The position numbers were made by a program, and so were the translations under genes. Below, one piece after another: positions 12,433-24,400 of a DNA stretch of 64,000 nucleotides (the stretch's first letter is position 1; each line of letters starts with the position of its first letter). The stretch lies in NCBI RefSeq assembly GCF_905475395.1, contig NC_058341.1, positions 32,069,501 to 32,133,500 on the forward strand, written 5' to 3'. This DNA is from Chrysoperla carnea. Taxonomy: Eukaryota; Arthropoda; Insecta; Neuroptera; Chrysopidae. The notes under the pieces are model-generated. The model searched no databases. It was not told where the DNA came from and saw only the letters and a program-made list of their open reading frames with translations.

Positions 12433-13404
12433 TATTTAAGTTTCATTGACAAGTTTTTTTTATATAAATTTTCAATTTCATGATTTGAACTTTGATTCGT
12501 TTACTTTTTTAAACGAAACGTCAAATTACGAGACAACAGAGCAGTATTTAATCGATTTCTTTACTTTGCAATTTGAACTGACATTTTAAAGTACGATATT
12601 TTTCTTCACGTGTTTTCTTATAACACACATTCAGCTCCTGTCAGATGTTACCTTAGACAGCACCGAATGTTTTTCTCGAATGCTACCGTATCATGGTTTT
12701 CTTGGAAAATACTCAAAAAAAATATTATTCAATAATGTCTTTCTGTTTCGGTCAGTGGACACTTACACGTTATAAATATCAGTTTGTGTAGGTAATTTTA
12801 CAAATAATAGAATTAAAAAACGGAGGGTCTATTGCCACCCGCCAAGGCTACCTGTACCATATAATGTATATAGCTAATATATAATATATCCGTGTTTATA
12901 ATCGAATTGAGAATTTTTCTCTCGCGTGGTGTCACCCTATGTTCCACTAGTTGGCCATGCCTTTAATGGGATCGAGTTAGCACAAGTCTGCGGGTATTTA
13001 TGTCCTTGCGTTCACTTTGTGATACTAAAAGGCAAGGATATACGAGGGGGGTGGCAAAATGCAGCACGCTCTTATAAGAAAGTTCAATACTATAAACTGT
13101 CTCAAAATGGATTCCTACTGTTTGGAGTGGTATAGGTATCTGCTATTTTTTTTATTATGTTCAGTTTGTGTACGTCTTTACATTGTAAGAAAATCATCTT
13201 TAAAATTTCATTAAAAAATAAAATGCTAGTTAAAAATGTAAATAATTTTGAGTACCCCTCTAGTTCAATATTTTCATTAGATTAGTATGAAATTATTAAT
13301 AGAAGTTATTACATCGAGATTATAAGTATTCGAGCTTAAACTTGATTGCTAGTTGATTTTCGAATATTTTTTGCTTGTCATTACAAAAGTTACAAATTGG
13401 AAAC
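12433..13404. promoter_or_regulatory. Shared upstream region of HINT (-) and PSMD13 (+), with a repeat inside
   Basis: The 972 bases between the two start codons must hold both promoters. The middle (about 12832-13057) is GC-richer. It is bounded by TTGCCACCC on the left and its complement GGGTGGCAA on the right, and contains a phrase (ttggccatgcctttaatgg) that recurs at 25.1 kb. A small mobile element may therefore have inserted between the two promoters. The real promoters probably lie close to each gene. Confidence 0.4.
12949..12992. repeat. Dispersed repeat, copy 1
   Basis: ttggccatgcctttaatggg followed by a gagttagcac block matches 25138-25175. A 'ttgcgttca' phrase follows in both places. 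The unit looks like a fragment of a dispersed repeat of unknown class. Confidence 0.5.
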
Positions 13405-15832
13405 ATGGCCGGTGGAGCACAATTTATGAATACAAATGTTAATGAATATTTAACTGCCAAGCAAAATAGCTCCAATAAAGAGCTTGCAGCAGAATGGGCA
13501 CAATTAGAAGATTTCTACAATAAAAGGTAAATTGTTTTTAGTTTAGAAATGCCTTCAGTTTTACATTTTGTGTACTTACAGGTTGTGGCATCAAATTACT
13601 TTAAAATTATTAAATTTTGTCAAATCACCTGAATTACAACAAGGCGAAGAACTTATTAACTTATATAATCAGTTCATTTCTACTTTTGAGAACAAGTAAG
13701 TTTTTAAATGGTGGTGTAAACAAATTATTGTTTAATAATACTTTTTTAACTCTAGAGTTAACCCGTTATCTCTTGTGGAAATTCTTGCGCACGTCAGTGA
13801 ACAATATAAAGACAAAAAAGAAGCTGTTGTATTTTTGGAAAAGTTAGAACAGAAAGTTAAAGTAAATTCCGATGCACAAAGTTTATGCAAGGTAAGATCT
13901 TATAAATTCTCTTTGTTTTATTCAGTCTATCATTCATAGATTCAGAAGTAAATTCAAGTGAAATTTAGGGCAAAATCGTTTCTATAGGCGGGCCCCGCTA
14001 AAAGTGTGTCTGTATACACATATTCTGTTTCCCCAAAAGAGTTTCCCTTTAAAGAGCCGAAACAATTTGTTTCTCAGATTTTACGTTAGGCGAAAATTTG
14101 GTACTGTGTCCGTATAGTTTCCCTCTGGTTTTTTTTCTTTTATTCTATAATAAAAAAATTTGTTTAGGTTTTACAAGGTCAAATTTATTTGGAAAAATTA
14201 AATGATGTTGATAATACGAAGAAAATTATTGAAGATGTCGAAGCTGTTTTAGACAATGCAGATGGTTTAACAACTGTTCATGGTCGATTTTATTTACTAG
14301 CTTCACAATATTATCGGTAAGAGTCATTAGATTTCACTTCGTTGAATGCCTATATTTTTAAAACTTCAAAAATATTTTAATAAAAATTGGGTTTATATGT
14401 TTGTTTATATGAAATTTTGAAAAGTATGTTTATGTGAGGAATAATCACCCCTTAGAACTCTTGATCTGTTCCATTGCCCTTGAATGATTTTTATTTTTCC
14501 CTTGTGTCTAATTAAACCTTACTTTCTTGAAACAGATTACAAGGAGAACATGGTCAGTATTATCGTACAGCTCTTCGATATTTGGGTTGCACAGACTTGG
14601 ATACTCTATCAATTGAAAAACAACATGAACACGCATTCTTTTTGGGTTTGGCTGCATTGTTGGGCGATGGAGTTTATAACTTAGGAGAACTTGTGAGTCA
14701 AAAGATAAAACGCTTTAATTTAATCTGTTATATCTTTGTCGAAATATGGTAGCCTGAAAAGATTAATCCAATCAATATTTCTTTTTGGAAATAATTTCCA
14801 TAATAATACGTCTTCTTTAATTTGTTTTTAATTTAGAATATATTTTTAAAACTGATGCTGAAGTTTTTTTTTTTGTTATTTAGCTTGCGCACCCTGTACT
14901 TGAAACGTTAAAGGGAACCGACAACGCCTGGTTAATTGACCTTTTGTATGCTTTTAACTCAGGTGATATACCAAAATTTGAAGCAATGAAAGCTAAATGG
15001 AAAACAATTGCTGATTTAGCTGCACAAGAGTTAAAATTACGTCAAAAAATTTCACTACTCTGTTTAATGGAGGTAAAGAATTTTGGGGGAGATTGAATTT
15101 GAAATTACTTGAGAAAAGCTGAAAATTATTTTTTATTACTTATTACTGCAACTTTTATAGATCGATTAAATTTTAAGCTAAAATGTTTTCTGACAAATCC
15201 TCAGATTACAATTAAAAGACAGCAAGTCCGAAAGGGAAAATGTAATTTTATATGTATACGTCGATCCGTGCGGAGTTTTATTACAGATATGTTACAAAAA
15301 TTACATATGAAATCAGTGCGGTACATTTTTAGACCGTGAGTCGTACTTTTTGTCGTTGGCGAGTAGGATAAGCTTTAAAATGAAAGGTAAATCGGGAAGG
15401 AATAAGGAAGATCTCGTGGAGTGACAGAAAAACAGGCTTAAAATTAATTAAACTAAATCAATTTTCAGTTTTTCTCTTCTCAATTTCGATTCTTACGTTT
15501 TTTGAAATATTCATTGAACTTTTGTAAATTTTTAGATGACCTTTAAACGACCAGCGCATGATCGTCAATTAACGTTCAGTGAAATTGCTCGAGAAACAAA
15601 ATTACCTGAAGATGAAATTGAATTGCTGGTAATGAAAGCATTGGCACAAGGACTGGTGAAAGGTGCTATTGATCAAGTAGCAAATGTGGTAAATATGACA
15701 TGGGTACAACCCCGCGTTTTGGATCGAACACAAATTGCTAGCATGGTACAAAAATTGGATATTTGGTGTAAGCATGTGGGCACAATGGAAACTCTTTTGG
15801 AAAATCGGGCAAGCGAAATACTTACTTTATAA
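13405..15832 (+). CDS. PSMD13: 26S proteasome non-ATPase regulatory subunit 13 (Rpn9)
   Basis: Lid subunit of the 19S regulatory particle. It is a PCI-domain scaffold that helps position the deubiquitinase Rpn11 and the ubiquitin receptor Rpn10. Seven exons: 13405-13526, 13582-13695, 13756-13891, 14168-14316, 14536-14692, 14884-15072 and 15536-15832. The phases join exactly to 1164 bases, 387 residues; human PSMD13 has 376. Visible family stretches include LWHQITLKLLNFVKSP, ALRYLGCTDLDTL, LAHPVLETLKGTDNAWLIDLL and, in the last exon, MTFKRPAHDRQLTFSEIA, the C-terminal winged-helix half of the PCI domain. The start ATG gives MAGGAQFMNTNVNEYL. An AATAAA is 63 bases past the stop. It is transcribed away from HINT. 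Confidence 0.95.
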
Positions 15833-15894
15833 TTTTTATTTAAACAATGATTCTTCAGTCATGTATTTTTTTTTTGTATGAATACAAATTTCGA

Positions 15895-15900
15895 AATAAA
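15895..15900 (+). promoter_or_regulatory. Poly(A) signal of PSMD13
   Basis: A canonical AATAAA sits 63 bases after the stop codon, followed by T-rich sequence. Confidence 0.5.
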
Positions 15901-16205
15901 TTTTAGTTATATATTTATTTTTTTAATACTTTTTTACTTTCTGAAATTATTTTATTAAAATGAATGGTTCGACAAAAGGTTTATTAGAAATGACTTTTCT
16001 GAATTTTAAAACTGAACTGAACACCTGCAAACTAAGTGAAGCATGGGGACAAAACTTGTTAATTTGATTCCCTTAACCATCTTTTCTCTATATTTTTAAC
16101 TATCTCGAAACTAACTAATTTTGGGAAAAATCGGAGAAAGAACTCACGTACACTAGATAACTATTAAGGCATAGATGCATGAGGCAAATCACAATAATAC
16201 ATTTA
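15901..16205. other. Intergenic DNA, nothing recognised
   Basis: AT-rich sequence between the PSMD13 3' end and a MITE. No supported coding or RNA gene. Confidence 0.4.
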
Positions 16206-16740
16206 GTTAGAGAGATGTACATATGATTTACTGATGGTTATGGTAACCGTCTGCTGAGCCTTAAATATGATAGTAGGTAATGTTCCAAGTCGCCCTGTAA
16301 GGTTCCTCGAATTTCTATGTGTCATATTCCCCCCCCCCCAGGGAATAATTTTTTTATTCCAAATTGCTGCCAAAAAAATCCCTGACCACTTGCTTTTCTG
16401 CCAGACATATTTTCCTGATCCTTTTGACATCCTTAACACAACCAAACAAGTTTTACACAGTTTCCAGAACCAACACTTCAAATTTTTTACCGCGTAACGA
16501 CATTTTCGGTTTTTTTGGCATAATTCGGGAATGGGACGACTTGTTGAGCTCAAACTTTGTAGGATGACTGTTCAGAATCACATCTAATGAATTATCAAAC
16601 AAGCAGACAGTTTCCAGAACCATCACTTAGTGACAGTTTTTCAAAGTTACCGTTCAAGTTAACCTTTTAGTCACTAGATCTATTTATAGTTCTTTTACAG
16701 GGCGACTTGGAACATTACCTCATATGTACATCTCTCTAAC
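16206..16740. mobile_element. MITE with TA target duplication (Tc1/mariner-type), 535 bp
   Basis: The left end gttagagagatgtacatatg matches the complement of the right end catatgtacatctctctaac. Inside, a second block (left ggtaatgttccaagtcgccc, right its complement) extends the inverted repeat, with extra sequence between the two blocks on the left arm only. TA dinucleotides flank both ends (16204-16205 and 16741-16742). The interior contains a repeated phrase 'agtttccagaacca' but no transposase. The 116-codon frame on the minus strand inside is not conserved-looking. Confidence 0.75.
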
Positions 16741-16742
16741 TA

Positions 16743-18380
16743 ATTGGTCAGTATTTCAGTAATATCATATGAAAGATATTGGCACCCCTTAAACCTATTG
16801 ATATGTAAGTACAAAGAAGGTATTGGGTTAAGTGGGAAATAAATTTCGAAAACTGATATCTTATATAGCGGATATAGCCCTCTTATGTATTATTATTATT
16901 AAATTGAATTATAAGATATAAAAAATTGAACACTTTGTTTGTACTTAATTGTAACCGCAGCTCGCTAACGCGCATAGTTTCGCTAACAAAATTTATTGGC
17001 GGAGGCATAGGAAGGAATACAATCCATATATTGAGTAGGAAAGTATTGAGTAGTTCCCATTTTATCTCCTTTTTTTGACTCTGTTAGAGCATCGTAAAGT
17101 TTAAAAAAAATAAAGAGCGATTTAAAGCTTGTATCTATCAAGTATCAGACATTTAGTTCAAGATTATTTGTTTCTGTCGGAAACGATTAAAAGATTTATA
17201 CAATAAAAAAAGTATAAAAGTTGACCCTAAATATCCCCCTCCTATCTTGCTTGACTACAACAGGACGGCAGTTACATACGTGTAGAGAGAATGGAAATCA
17301 ATGGTATTTTGAGAATTAGAAGTCAAGCGAGGAGTAAGTATATTTAGTGATTAACATGAAATAGGTGAGTGGGAATGTTAAACTTTCTGTTATTAATAGT
17401 AAGGTATGTATTACGTTTATATCGGAAAGTTTCAAAAAAAAAAATGTTATCATAAATTGATGGTTGTTTTAATTATCCCTTAGGATTGTTTATACTTAAA
17501 TGATTTGATTTTTAAAACATTGTACAAGCACTGGATGGTACTCAACTCTGTATATACTACAACCTACAAGATATTTAAACAGTTAAATCAGTCAGTGGTT
17601 ATTTTCACTAGTTGGTCATAAAATCATGTAGGTACGTGTTTGCTCAAGTAATTTTAGTATTTTAAGCTTGGTACTTAATAGATTATTTTTTTTATAAGCA
17701 GCTATCATAAAATTATTTTTAAATATAATAAAATTTTATAATTATCACTGACTTAAATTAGTAAAAATATAAATAGGATTATTTTAAGTGAAAAAGATTT
17801 ACAAAATTTGCTAAAAATAAAGATTAGTGTTAAAAAGATCCAAAAATGAACTAGAAATGCAAAGCAAAGTACTTGAATAAGAAGCTTAAGCTGAAAAGAG
17901 CGCTTGTTTACTGTGAGCTAGCGCCATTTAGTTCTTGAGACAAAAAAATTGAATGCTAAGATTTTACTGTTACATCTTTTTAGATCACTTAAAATCAGAT
18001 CGCAATATTCTCACCTGTTATCTTTATTTTAGAAACTTAACTCATCTAAGTTTTAGACTAACCCGTTAAGGGAGAAAGATCTATGTTAACGATAATCTCC
18101 ACTCCTTAGAGCGTTGTACTTATTACTGAAATAAGAAATTAATAAAAAAAATACTTCCTCGTTCCTACAAATATAAAATTATTCTCGTAAGACGTAATAT
18201 ATTCATAAATTCCAGATAATAAATATTACGTAAATTCTTTAAGATATCTAAGTTATGTTATTCGGTTTATGATATTGTAAAAAATAATACTGTAAAAAAA
18301 CATTACATTTCAGTTTCATAATATATTTTGTCTGAATATAAATAATTAATTTGCTAAAATATAAAGTGAACGAATTTTTA
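16743..18380. other. Intergenic DNA upstream of the Ly6 gene
   Basis: AT-rich with scattered GC-richer patches near 16970-17040 and 17240-17340. No coding region is supported. The phrase gtcaagcgaggag near 17323 appears as its complement near 24791, a possible short dispersed repeat. The promoter of the next gene is expected near 18.3 kb. Confidence 0.4.
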
Positions 18381-19496
18381 ATGGCTCCTTGTTTGAAAAT
18401 GGGTTTTATTTTCCTTTTGTTTGCCATTTACTTCCAATTTGGTAAATATTACTTTTCTATTTATAAATTACCAACAATTGATATCGAAATATATACTTTA
18501 ATTTGGGCAAATATAACTTCAGAGACGGATAAGAAATTTTGCGCTTGTACGCAGTTTTCAAAATTAGCCTCCCTAATTCTTCTTTAGTTTTAAGTTATTT
18601 ATTTCTTAGAACCTGTTAAATTGTGTTGGCAGTTCGGGGCAGTTCTCCGACTCGAGCCATCGTTGTTAAATAAGACGGATACATTCATCAAAAAAGCACT
18701 TTTCTTAATCACCAGAATACACCGTTACTAACATACTTAGTCTTTTTTGAACTTCTTCAGTGTTCAAATTGATCAAATTACTTAAAACGAAAATTTATTG
18801 TAAAAATTGCTGTTTAATTTTCAACTTTTGAAGTTCAACCACAAGTCTGTCCATAATTATTAGATATTCGGTCACTCTGAATGTTTCCCGACCAGATAAT
18901 GAAGAAGCAATATTCTCGGCAGATTCATTACGATCCCGGAAGCGTGTCCATACTGCCTATGGAAAATTTTCAACCTACTGAAAATTTGCATCTTCATCCC
19001 CTTTCTCATTTTCACAAAGCAAAGGCAAATAGAAGAAGAAAAAGCCAGATAATTTTATTGATTGGATACCGTTTATTTAATTTTTAGGATATAGTTTGCA
19101 TTGCTATCGGTGCATCGGAGGAACGGGATCATCATGTGATGTTTTCAACAAACAACATCCAAATGTTCCATTAATACATTGCGGTGAACCAGAGAATGGA
19201 TTTCATTGCATGCAAACAGCTGAATTAAGTAAGTTTTGAATCAATGTTCTTTGTAAATTGTTTGTAAATTGACATGCAAGGAAGAAGTTTACGTGTGGCT
19301 GTGTTTGTTATCTGTTTCAGTTAATAATCGGCGTCGCGTGGAACGGGGATGTATACACTTAAGTAAAGGGGATCGAAATCCCTGTACTGAGTTGATTGCC
19401 ATAGAAATATCTCGGCTCAATTATACGGTACTACATTGTAGTTTGTGTCAAATAGGTAATGGTTGTAATAGCGAGACACCAGAAGAAATAAAATAA
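18381..19496 (+). CDS. Secreted Ly6/uPAR-type three-finger protein
   Basis: Three exons, 18381-18441, 19088-19228 and 19321-19496, join to 125 residues. Residues 1-21 are a signal peptide (hydrophobic core MGFIFLLFAIYFQF). The mature part begins YSLHCYRC and carries ten cysteines in the three-finger layout: CYRC, SSC, HCG, FHC, RGC, NPC, LHC, SLC and the closing GCN. An N-glycosylation site (NYT) is present. Insect relatives (boudin, crooked, quiver and others) work in septate junctions or in modulating ion channels, and most are GPI-anchored. This one ends SETPEEIK with no hydrophobic tail, so it is probably secreted, or an alternative last exon was missed. I cannot name the ortholog. The preceding in-frame codons lack an ATG, so the start at 18381 is the best choice. 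Confidence 0.8.
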
Positions 19497-21223
19497 AATA
19501 TACAAAATTAAAGTTAAACTATTTTTAAAATTAAATATTGATTACTGATTTTCACAGAAAGATTGACTTTTATTTCCATATTTCCATAAAGGTCTACGGC
19601 CCCTTCCCATGTCTTAACAGAGATGAATTTTTTGTCCCTGATTTAGTTGAAAATCATTTTCTAGAGTAATTTTGATATAAAAAAATACAAAAAACGAATC
19701 TCTGAGATATTAAATGAAATTGTAAACGAGGATAGTATCTCCGTGCAATTGCTTCAGTGGATACCCCAGAAACTCGTAGATCAATCGCTAAATTTATCCA
19801 ATTTACGTGTCTGTGGATTATTTACCGTACCAAAATACATACAAATTCAGTTTATTTAGCGATGTCTCTTAAACGATTCACCCTATCGTTAAATGAAATT
19901 GATTTTTGTAACTTTCGAGTCAACTTACCCCCTATATACCAAGTTTCTATGAGGAAGATGTCATCATGTGACAGAAAAAGAACTATAGAAGTATTTTAGT
20001 TCCAAAATGTGTCCTATATGGCACTATAAGACAATTTTTGTTTTCATATTGTTTCTTTACTGTTAGTTTAAATTAGTCTTATCGTTTATCAGTTGTTTCG
20101 CCTATTGTGTTTATAATGTGGAATTGTAATGCAAAGCAAACGTATAAATGATGATGTAATTAATAAAACAAAAAAATTCTTACATAGATTACATTTATTG
20201 GTCTTTTTAACGTGTTTGTATTTTTTTTTTTACATAAATGGTCCTCCTTTCTACTATCACAGATTTCAAATATATGTTTGCCTTATCATCCATTATTTTT
20301 CTATGCTTCTTAATTACTAATAATAATAATTAGTTTACATACATTGTGTATACAACTTTTAATGACACATAGTTTCTATTTATAATAACAATATAATAAT
20401 ATGAATGATATTTATACATATAGATTTTTATTTTATTTATTTTTTATACAAATTAACCTAATATTGTGTAAAATAAAAAGTTTACTAGACGGCATTAAAG
20501 TTGTAACACGTTGTATCTTTAGTTTTACATAGATTTTTTTTAAAAATATTTTTATTTCATAAAAGTTGCAATTAAAATTTTATTTTATAAAAGTTTTTCT
20601 TTTTACTTCAAAGAGCGTACTTTTATGAAATAAATAATTTAGAGATTGTAATATATGTAATAAATACTCGGAGAGCCATATTTTAGCTCAATCTTCAGGA
20701 TTTAGCCTCTAATCGCTGTGATCACAATAAATATTTTTACCCTCGTGATGTTTTTCATATGACTTTGCCTGGTCATTTAACAACTAGACGCAAGAAAATA
20801 GCTCTAAAAGAAATTTTGTATCTAAAAATATTTCAAACAAACATTTTTGAATTCAAAGAGGAACGTTTTATTGTGTTGATTTTCAAGGACATTTAAAATT
20901 CAACTCAAGTTCCTAACTGTTAATAAGTAAAAGTAAATTTTAAATTAGAAAGATGTTCTTTTATCTCTTATCATTTATGAATCTTGGTTGAATTTTAAAT
21001 GATTCTTAAGGTCAAGATCAAATTTGAAACCAACAACTTTCATAATACCGGAAACTGATTTGTATGTTCTAGTATTTTTGTTATATCCGATATATAAATT
21101 AATTATTGGGAGATGTAAAATGTTACTTTGAAAAAAAAAAAGAATGAACTTGTGGCCTCTTTTTCTCTTAATAGTATGCAATTCAATTGCTTTTATCGGA
21201 AAGGTTAGAAATTGATGAATATA
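19497..21223. other. Intergenic DNA between the Ly6 gene and a MITE
   Basis: AT-rich, with no supported gene. Open frames at 19757-19999, 20129-20320 and 20975-21181 are low-complexity or match nothing. The 3' end of the Ly6 transcript should lie near 19.5 kb. Confidence 0.4.
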
Positions 21224-21456
21224 CAGAATTGTTTTATAAGATGTTACTACTTACATTGTAATACATAATTTTTATTCTCTATCGTTGCTATCTTCGACTA
21301 TAGCCCTTGGAAGCATAAAGCTGTTTCCATCTTTCGTTTTTTCAGAGTCAGGTGGGTATTTTTAACAACGATAGTAATTATATTTCAGCAACAATAAATA
21401 ATAAAAATTATGTACTATCATCCATATAAGTGGTAACATCTTATTGAAAAACCCTG
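21224..21456. mobile_element. MITE with long inverted arms, about 233 bp, TA flanks
   Basis: Left arm ataagatgttacta, tacataatttttatt and ctatcgttg return in reverse complement on the right as caacgatag, aataaaaattatgta and taacatcttat. The outer ends are CAGAATTG and AACCCTG, with TA on each side (21222-21223 and 21457-21458). The whole unit could fold into one hairpin. No coding capacity. Similar ends (…aaaaccct) occur at 26.5 kb. Confidence 0.65.
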
Positions 21457-21458
21457 TA

Positions 21459-24400
21459 CAAATTCTAGATTCATGTGAATAAAAAAAATCAGTTGTTCAC
21501 AATCGACACTCGTCATTTAATACGTTCATTTGGAATTATGTTTTGAGTAGCAAATCAACACAATTATTAATACAAATTTCAATTTATATAGAAAAATAAT
21601 ATATCTATCAATTATCCAGTAAAAAGGATATTTCAAATTGATCACCCACAGACAACGTAATGAGAAAGATGTGCACCTAGAATATTGCTAGGAATAGTCA
21701 GAGGCGAATTATCCATAAGGAAAAGTTAGCACGTGCATACAAGCGCGAGGATAGAAAGAGGCGCTCACGTGGAAGTTTTTTAACAAACATAAAATTAATT
21801 GTGTAAGTATGAAAAAAATTAGAGTCCCTTGGTATTGACATTTGTACAGTTATTCAAAATGTATGACAGTCTAATTCATGTAATTTCTGCAGAAAGTGAT
21901 AATTTTATTAAAAATGAAAATTAATCCTTGGAACTCCAAATAATCAAAGATATGAAAGGCGCACAAAGAGGATACGGAAGAGAAAGCTCACAGTTGATGA
22001 ATCTGCCGAAGATATTACTTCTTCATTATTTAGTCGAAATATATTCAAAGTTACAGTATATCTAGTAATTATAGACAGACTTGTGGTTGAACTTCAGAAG
22101 AGACGAGAATTCAACAGCATTTTTTACAGTAAATTTTCGTTTTAAGTAAAGTGGCGATCATTTTGAGTCTCCCTATATAACAATTTAAATTCAATATATG
22201 AATATATCACAATCTCTTTAAAAATGAACAAAAAAAACACATATAAATTTTTTATGTATAATAATTTCTCTCATATTTTCACGAATGTACAAATAAATTT
22301 TTTAATATTACTATTTATTATTTATTCATTTGTTTATTTGTATATATATATTTTTTTTTTTGTATTTTTCTTTTTCATCTTTTTTTTTTTGTTTAAATAT
22401 GTTTTAAAACTAAATTAATACAGCACTATTTTATTATAGCGCCAAAAATTCCTATGGCACCATCTACAAAAATATTTTATAAATACAGTTTTTTTTTATA
22501 TAATATTTATACAGGTAATTAATTATTTCACTTGTTTTTCTTTTTTTATAGTCTTATAATGAATTAGTATATTAATATTTTATGTTATTTTATAGAAAGG
22601 CTTAAATATTTTATACATTTTTCTTTTATTTTTAGGATATAGTGTTTTCATTAATTTTTTTTAGAATATATAATATATATATATAAATCTTTAAATATTC
22701 ACAACAAACACATTTAAAGATATAACACGATTATTTTTTAATTTTCATAATTTTTAATTTTTTAAATATAATTTTCTCTATTTTTTGGATTTTTTTCAAT
22801 ATAAAGAAATATTATGTTAATCAATCAAATAGAAAGTAATTTTTTTTCAAGTTAATAATATTCGAAATAGAAATATAATGGAAAATGGTTTTTTTGTCTC
22901 ATACTGGATAATAGTAAACTCTACCCGGACTATTGTTCGTGCGACAAATAGGTAATTGGCCATTGCTAGTAATTTATGTGCGACAAGTAAATTGTATACA
23001 GAGAGATAGATGTGCAAAATAGTGTGTACAATTCGTTCGAATTGTCTATTACCAATTTGAGGCGATAAAAGCAAACGAAGCAAAATTAAAGCTCACAGTT
23101 TAATTTAATTAACTGGTTTGATCTTTTAATTTTACTTTAAAACAACTTATAATTTAGACTGTCAGATAGTGACAGAAAAAAATAAACAATTTATTACAGT
23201 CTACCAATGATTGGAGACACATATACAGTGTGTGAGAGAGTATATATACATTAAGTAATGTGTATAAGAAAGATACTAGAATTAGTTCAAACTTGAGACA
23301 GACGCCACAGCTTTGGCATTTTATTGTAGCCAAAGCCTCCCCCTCCCTTTCCTTAAAAATGCGGGATAGGGTTACGATTGAGGACGTGGTGGTGGCTAAC
23401 ACCTGTGAAGTTTTCAGCCTATCTGAAATGACTAACTAAAACTAGGCTCGAAAACACACTTTGAATTTTCCAAGATTAGCCTCTCTAAAATATCCCAGGT
23501 ATAATTGGGTAATTTTATAGTTTGCTGTCGTTATCGAAGTTCAGTTTATAGTGATATAGTAATAAAAATTTATTGCATTTTCCTATATACCATTTCGAAA
23601 ATTATTAGAATACTCGAATATTGTTTCATATATATCATACAAATAATTAACATCGAATAAAATATTATAAATTTATAACAACACATTTATATGGTGTCTC
23701 ATTGATGTGTGTTCTCAATTGTGACAAAATAAAATTTCAAGAAATACAAATTTTATGTATAAATTTTTTAACATTTTGTTATGTATTTTTCGTTACTAAA
23801 TAATATAAATGCATTTTTTAAGACATTTCAGTTTTATCAAACTTTTTTAGTGGAATCAATGAGTCACACAGAAGTCTAATGTCTGTCATACACGGACAAT
23901 CTTTTTAGCAAGATGGAACATCATGATTTTGATCAACAATCACTTATTCTAAGTGAGTCAGTGTATGATCATCTGAGCTATTTAAATTTTTGTGTTTAAA
24001 GTGATCCAAATAGGATTGAAGTAATTTCCATTAGTTTACGAAAACATGTCAGTTAAACACCGTTTGGATTTCACATCATAGCTCTGTTGCAGTGAAGTCT
24101 ATTTTCTTTCTTTTTTTGAACGTTCTAAGTCAGGAACCTCTTCGTTCATATAATACAACTTATTCCTTTAAAATTTACAAAATACTTAGACGTATTAGCT
24201 TCTGAGCGCCCTAAATAGAATTTTCTTAAAAGAGCTTTAAAAGTGATTTATGGTACAATTTGATTTAATATGAATTCATAATTTTACATTTGTAAGAAAC
24301 TAAAAAGCATGGGAAAAACTAAATGATTACTCGGTTATAACAATTTTAAAGAACCAATAGTTTTTATTTCCACCATATTAAAAACTGTAATTAAGAATTT

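Noticed and set aside
16203-16553. 116-codon minus-strand frame
   Set aside because: It begins and ends in the terminal repeats of a MITE and shows no transposase motif.
22224-22418. Hydrophobic 64-codon frame rich in Phe
   Set aside because: It is a translation of long T runs and has no gene-like structure.
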